The notes beneath the pieces are model-generated. The model was not told the DNA's origin. It searched no databases and saw only the letters and a list, made by a program, of their open reading frames with translations. Positions 6,878 through 8,992 of a stretch of DNA of 8,992 bases are shown here, piece after piece; position 1 is the stretch's first letter, and each line of letters opens with the position of its first letter. The stretch lies in contig JAUZPT010000101.1 of assembly GCA_030705745.1 (NCBI GenBank), positions 1 through 8,992 on the forward strand. Reading direction: 5' to 3'. The position numbers were made by a program, and so were the translations under genes. The stretch is from Bacillota bacterium. GTDB taxonomy: Bacteria > Bacillota > Bacilli > Bacillales > Cytobacillaceae.

Positions 6878-6906
6878 ACTGTAGCTTTAACACGCAAATT
6901 GTTCAA
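6878..6906 (-). promoter_or_regulatory. candidate sigma-A promoter for selB
   Basis: On the minus strand, TTGAAC (6906-6901), a 17-nt spacer and TACAGT (6883-6878) each match four of six consensus bases. Transcription would start near 6871. That leaves a normal leader for the TTG 6845 start but almost none for the ATG 6866, which supports the TTG if this promoter is real. Co-transcription with the VOC gene upstream is the alternative, since no terminator lies between them. Confidence 0.4.
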
Positions 6907-6930
6907 GCAAACATAGTGATTCAGTGCACG

Positions 6931-7317
6931 TTAAATTGGAGCAACAAGCTCGACTTTTATCCGATCAGGATCTTCGAAAAAGACCGCATAGTGCCTTTCT
7001 CCTCCCGCATAAGGATGTTTCTCAGGGTATAGAATTGAAATTCCTTTTTTTGCCAACTCCTCCGTAATTTCATCCACTTGTTGTTGAGAATGTGCATGAA
7101 ATGCCAAATGGTTTAATCCAATTCGCTTGCGGTGGAAGCCATCCTCTAGATATGGGCTTTCCGCTTGAACAAATACCAGATACGTTTCCCCCACCTTCCA
7201 GCTGATGCCCTTATCCCATTTTTGAAAAATGGTGTAGCCTAATTTCGTTAAAAACCAATCCCAAAACTCAATTGACTTTTCCAGCTTAGTTACATTAAGT
7301 TCAATATGATGTAGCAT
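6931..7317 (-). CDS. VOC superfamily (glyoxalase/dioxygenase-fold) metalloprotein
   Basis: This is a 128-residue single-domain vicinal oxygen chelate protein made of two beta-alpha-beta-beta-beta modules. Expected metal ligands are visible: His4 in 'HHIELNV', His70 in 'LNHLAFH' and Glu123 in 'IKVELV'. The closing 'YAVFFEDPDRIKVELV' (about 110-125) is typical of glyoxalase-like and fosfomycin-resistance-like members. The substrate cannot be assigned; lactoylglutathione lyase is unlikely to be the literal role because bacilli lack glutathione. The start is ATG 7317, with GGAGAGGA about 7 nt upstream on the minus strand. It lies immediately upstream of selB on the same strand with no visible terminator between, so the two may share a transcript, but no functional link is evident. 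Confidence 0.85.
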   Translation of the reverse strand: MLHHIELNVTKLEKSIEFWDWFLTKLGYTIFQKWDKGISWKVGETYLVFVQAESPYLEDGFHRKRIGLNHLAFHAHSQQQVDEITEELAKKGISILYPEKHPYAGGERHYAVFFEDPDRIKVELVAPI

Positions 7318-7495
7318 GACAATATCCTCTCCTCACAACCGATATACTTACTTTTTGACGTATCCACCCTATTTTCCTTCTTTAACTTTCATAATAACTA
7401 CACAATCCTTCCAGTTCAAAGATGCTGGCGCTTTGCTTTGGAGCCGCCTCTTTCTAATTCAGGAATTCCTAATTTTTCTTTTTAAGGCAAATTGA
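7318..7495. other. divergent intergenic region between the VOC gene and mntH
   Basis: Apart from the VOC ribosome binding site (about 7324-7332, minus strand) I see no clear gene or RNA here. A weak 6-bp stem with a bulge (GGCG...CGCC) lies at about 7428-7449, and a 10-bp palindrome AGGAATTCCT at 7461-7470 precedes a T-rich stretch. I could not identify a convincing promoter for the VOC gene. Confidence 0.4.
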
Positions 7496-7524
7496 TTCAC
7501 AAATCAGGCATTATGAAATATAAT
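7496..7524 (+). promoter_or_regulatory. sigma-A promoter of mntH
   Basis: The -35 TTCACA (7496-7501) matches five of six consensus bases, the spacer is 17 nt, and the -10 TATAAT (7519-7524) is perfect. Transcription should start near 7531, giving a leader of about 80 nt. Confidence 0.75.
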
Positions 7525-7535
7525 AAAGTTATAAA

Positions 7536-7551
7536 GTTGCACTAATGCAAC
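7536..7551. promoter_or_regulatory. candidate MntR-type operator
   Basis: GTTGCA-CTAA-TGCAAC is a perfect 6-bp inverted repeat with a 4-nt spacer, located just after the predicted mntH start site. Position and the TTGC...GCAA half-sites fit repression by the Mn2+-sensing DtxR-family regulator MntR, which controls mntH in bacilli. Assignment to MntR is by analogy; the regulator is not in this window. Confidence 0.5.
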
Positions 7552-7612
7552 AAACATTGATTAAGTAAATTTTTAAGCGCCCAAGCAAAACGAAGTGAAA
7601 GGATGAAGTTAA

Positions 7613-8920
7613 ATGAATCAATCGGATTCGGTTGCTGTGAAAAATCCGGCGCAAACAGCGTCAAGTAAAACAGTTACTGCTGCAAGGGACGCTATTAATG
7701 GAAATATAAAAGGATTTCGGGCATTACTGCCATTTCTAGGACCTGCGTTTATCGCTTCAATTGCCTATGTTGATCCAGGGAATTTCGCGACGAATATACA
7801 GAGCGGAGCGATGTTTGGATATAAAATGCTATGGGTAATCGTCTTTGCAAATTTAATGGCAATGCTGCTTCAAAACATGTCTGCAAAGCTCGGCATTGCT
7901 AGTGGAAAAAGTCTTCCGGAGGTATGCCGCGATTTTATGCCAAAAAAGCTGACCATGACGATGTGGATTGTTTCGGAGCTTGCAGCAATGGCGACGGACC
8001 TCGCCGAATTTTTAGGCGCCACCCTCGCGTTGAATTTATTGTTCGGAATTCCAATGATATTTGCGGTCATTTTAACCGGAATCGTCACTTATCTTATATT
8101 AATGATGGAACGGTACGGTTTCAGGCCAATGGAAAAATTCATTGCTGCGTTTGCGGCGCTCATCGGACTATGCTATTTGGCTGAAACCATTTTTTCAAAA
8201 CCGAATCTCTCCCAAATTGCTTATCACAGCGTCGTTCCATGGCTTGGAAACAATCATAGCATTATGCTTGCTGTCGGAGTAATCGGTGCTACTGTCATGC
8301 CGCATGCGATTTACCTGCATTCAAGCTTGACACAAGGTAGAATCATTCCGCGAAATGATATTGAACGATTAAAAATTCAAAAATTTAGCACCAAGGAAAT
8401 CTTGATAGCCATGACATTAGCGGGATTTGTAAATCTTTCAATGATGTACATGTCAGCGTCTGTCTTTAATACAAGTGGTCATAGCTCGATCGGCGATTTG
8501 AAAACAGCCTACCAAACGTTAACACCGCTTCTTGGTTCCGCAGCAGCCAGCGTCTTTCTGATCTCCTTGCTCGCTTCCGGAATATCAAGCTCGGTAGTAG
8601 GCACTATGGCCGGCCAGGTAATTATGCAAGGCTTTGTCGGTTTTACAATTCCACTATGGATTCGCCGCCTTGTGACGATGCTGCCAACGATTGTAATCGT
8701 TGCAATCGGAACAGATCCGACTTTAACGCTCGTCATTAGTCAGGTCGTCCTGAGCATCGTATTACCTTTCCCAGTTATTGCACTAATTTATTTTACCGGA
8801 AGAAAGGATATCATGGGTGTCTTAACGAATAAACGCCATGTTACCGTCCTTTCCTCGATTTTTGCAGCCATCATCCTCGGATTAAATACATGGCTCATTT
8901 ATCAAACATTTTTCGGATAA
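7613..8920 (+). CDS. mntH: Nramp-family divalent metal (Mn2+) transporter MntH
   Basis: The gene encodes a 435-residue integral membrane protein of the Nramp family, which imports Mn2+ (also Fe2+ and other divalent ions) coupled to protons. After a polar N-terminus of about 35 residues, TM1 holds the metal-binding motif DPGN (54-57; Asp54 and Asn57 are expected ligands). TM6 holds MPH (229-231; Met229 and His231), followed by 'IYLHSSL'. Eleven or so membrane segments are expected, and the length is slightly above the usual 410-430 because of the N-terminal tail. The start is ATG 7613, with GAAAGGA about 9 nt upstream; the ATG at 7603 is out of frame. It is a single-gene unit with its own promoter and a likely manganese-responsive operator. 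Confidence 0.95.
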   Translation: MNQSDSVAVKNPAQTASSKTVTAARDAINGNIKGFRALLPFLGPAFIASIAYVDPGNFATNIQSGAMFGYKMLWVIVFANLMAMLLQNMSAKLGIASGKSLPEVCRDFMPKKLTMTMWIVSELAAMATDLAEFLGATLALNLLFGIPMIFAVILTGIVTYLILMMERYGFRPMEKFIAAFAALIGLCYLAETIFSKPNLSQIAYHSVVPWLGNNHSIMLAVGVIGATVMPHAIYLHSSLTQGRIIPRNDIERLKIQKFSTKEILIAMTLAGFVNLSMMYMSASVFNTSGHSSIGDLKTAYQTLTPLLGSAAASVFLISLLASGISSSVVGTMAGQVIMQGFVGFTIPLWIRRLVTMLPTIVIVAIGTDPTLTLVISQVVLSIVLPFPVIALIYFTGRKDIMGVLTNKRHVTVLSSIFAAIILGLNTWLIYQTFFG

Positions 8921-8941
8921 AATTACAGGCGATATAGTAGT

Positions 8942-8967
8942 AGAACCGGGCATATGAGCCCGGTTCT
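8942..8967 (+). terminator. hairpin downstream of mntH
   Basis: A perfect 10-bp GC-rich stem (AGAACCGGGC at 8942-8951, GCCCGGTTCT at 8958-8967) encloses a 6-nt loop, 21 nt after the mntH stop. No T-run follows directly. It may act as a 3' stabiliser or as the first of two tandem hairpins. Confidence 0.6.
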
Positions 8968-8971
8968 CAGG

Positions 8972-8992
8972 CTGTCGAAAAACATTCGACAG
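8972..8992 (+). terminator. second hairpin at the window edge, probable terminator
   Basis: CTGTCGAA (8972-8979) and TTCGACAG (8985-8992) form a perfect 8-bp stem around AAACA. The stem can grow if the next bases beyond the window are CCT (AGG precedes the 5' arm). A T-run, needed to confirm termination, would lie outside the window. Confidence 0.55.

Noticed and set aside
7330..7400. A sigma-B-like or sigma-A promoter for the VOC gene on the minus strand.
   Set aside because: GTTAAA-N11-GGGTGG and several AT-rich hexamers were considered, but spacing or consensus match was too poor to call.
7428..7490. A terminator or small RNA between the VOC gene and mntH.
   Set aside because: The stem is short and bulged, and the T-rich stretch is separated from it. 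The gene pair is divergent, so no terminator is needed here.

Overview
The window reads as chromosomal DNA of a low-to-moderate GC Firmicute, most likely a Bacillaceae member (Bacillus sensu lato). The evidence is strong AGGAGG-type ribosome binding sites, consensus sigma-A promoters, hairpin-plus-T-run terminators, and Bacillus-like proteins (DHA1 drug exporter, AI-2E family permease, MntH, SelB). No insertion sequences, CRISPR arrays, tRNA or rRNA genes were seen.

Layout. Plus strand: the C-terminal end of a CBS-domain protein (1-162), an MFS drug-exporter-like gene (233-1474) with its own terminator, and an AI-2E family permease (1628-2698). A long symmetrical bidirectional terminator (2701-2750) separates these from the minus-strand block. 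Minus strand, in transcription order: a VOC/glyoxalase-fold protein (7317-6931), the selenocysteine-specific elongation factor SelB (6845 or 6866 to 4965), then a separately promoted GAF-GGDEF-EAL cyclic-di-GMP enzyme (4513-2759) preceded by a cyclic-di-GMP-I (GEMM) riboswitch and an intrinsic terminator. Plus strand again: mntH (7613-8920) with a clear promoter, a candidate MntR-type operator, and terminator hairpins at the window edge.

The most interesting part is the GAF-GGDEF-EAL gene. Its frame is interrupted by one TGA (4304-4306), exactly where GAF domains of this type usually carry a conserved Cys. The frame continues intact on both sides, there is no ribosome binding site for a restart, and 21 nt after the TGA lies a perfect 7-bp hairpin with a G-containing pentaloop. 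That geometry fits the bacterial SECIS model. A full-length selB lies next to it on the same strand. I therefore read the gene as a candidate selenoprotein: a c-di-GMP diguanylate cyclase/phosphodiesterase with selenocysteine at residue 70 in its sensory GAF domain. A recent nonsense mutation or sequencing error is the competing explanation.

If the reading is right, one mRNA carries two RNA-level controls: a c-di-GMP riboswitch over a terminator, and a selenium-dependent UGA recoding step. The enzyme it encodes itself makes or degrades c-di-GMP. SelA, SelD and tRNA-Sec are not in this window and must be sought elsewhere in the genome.
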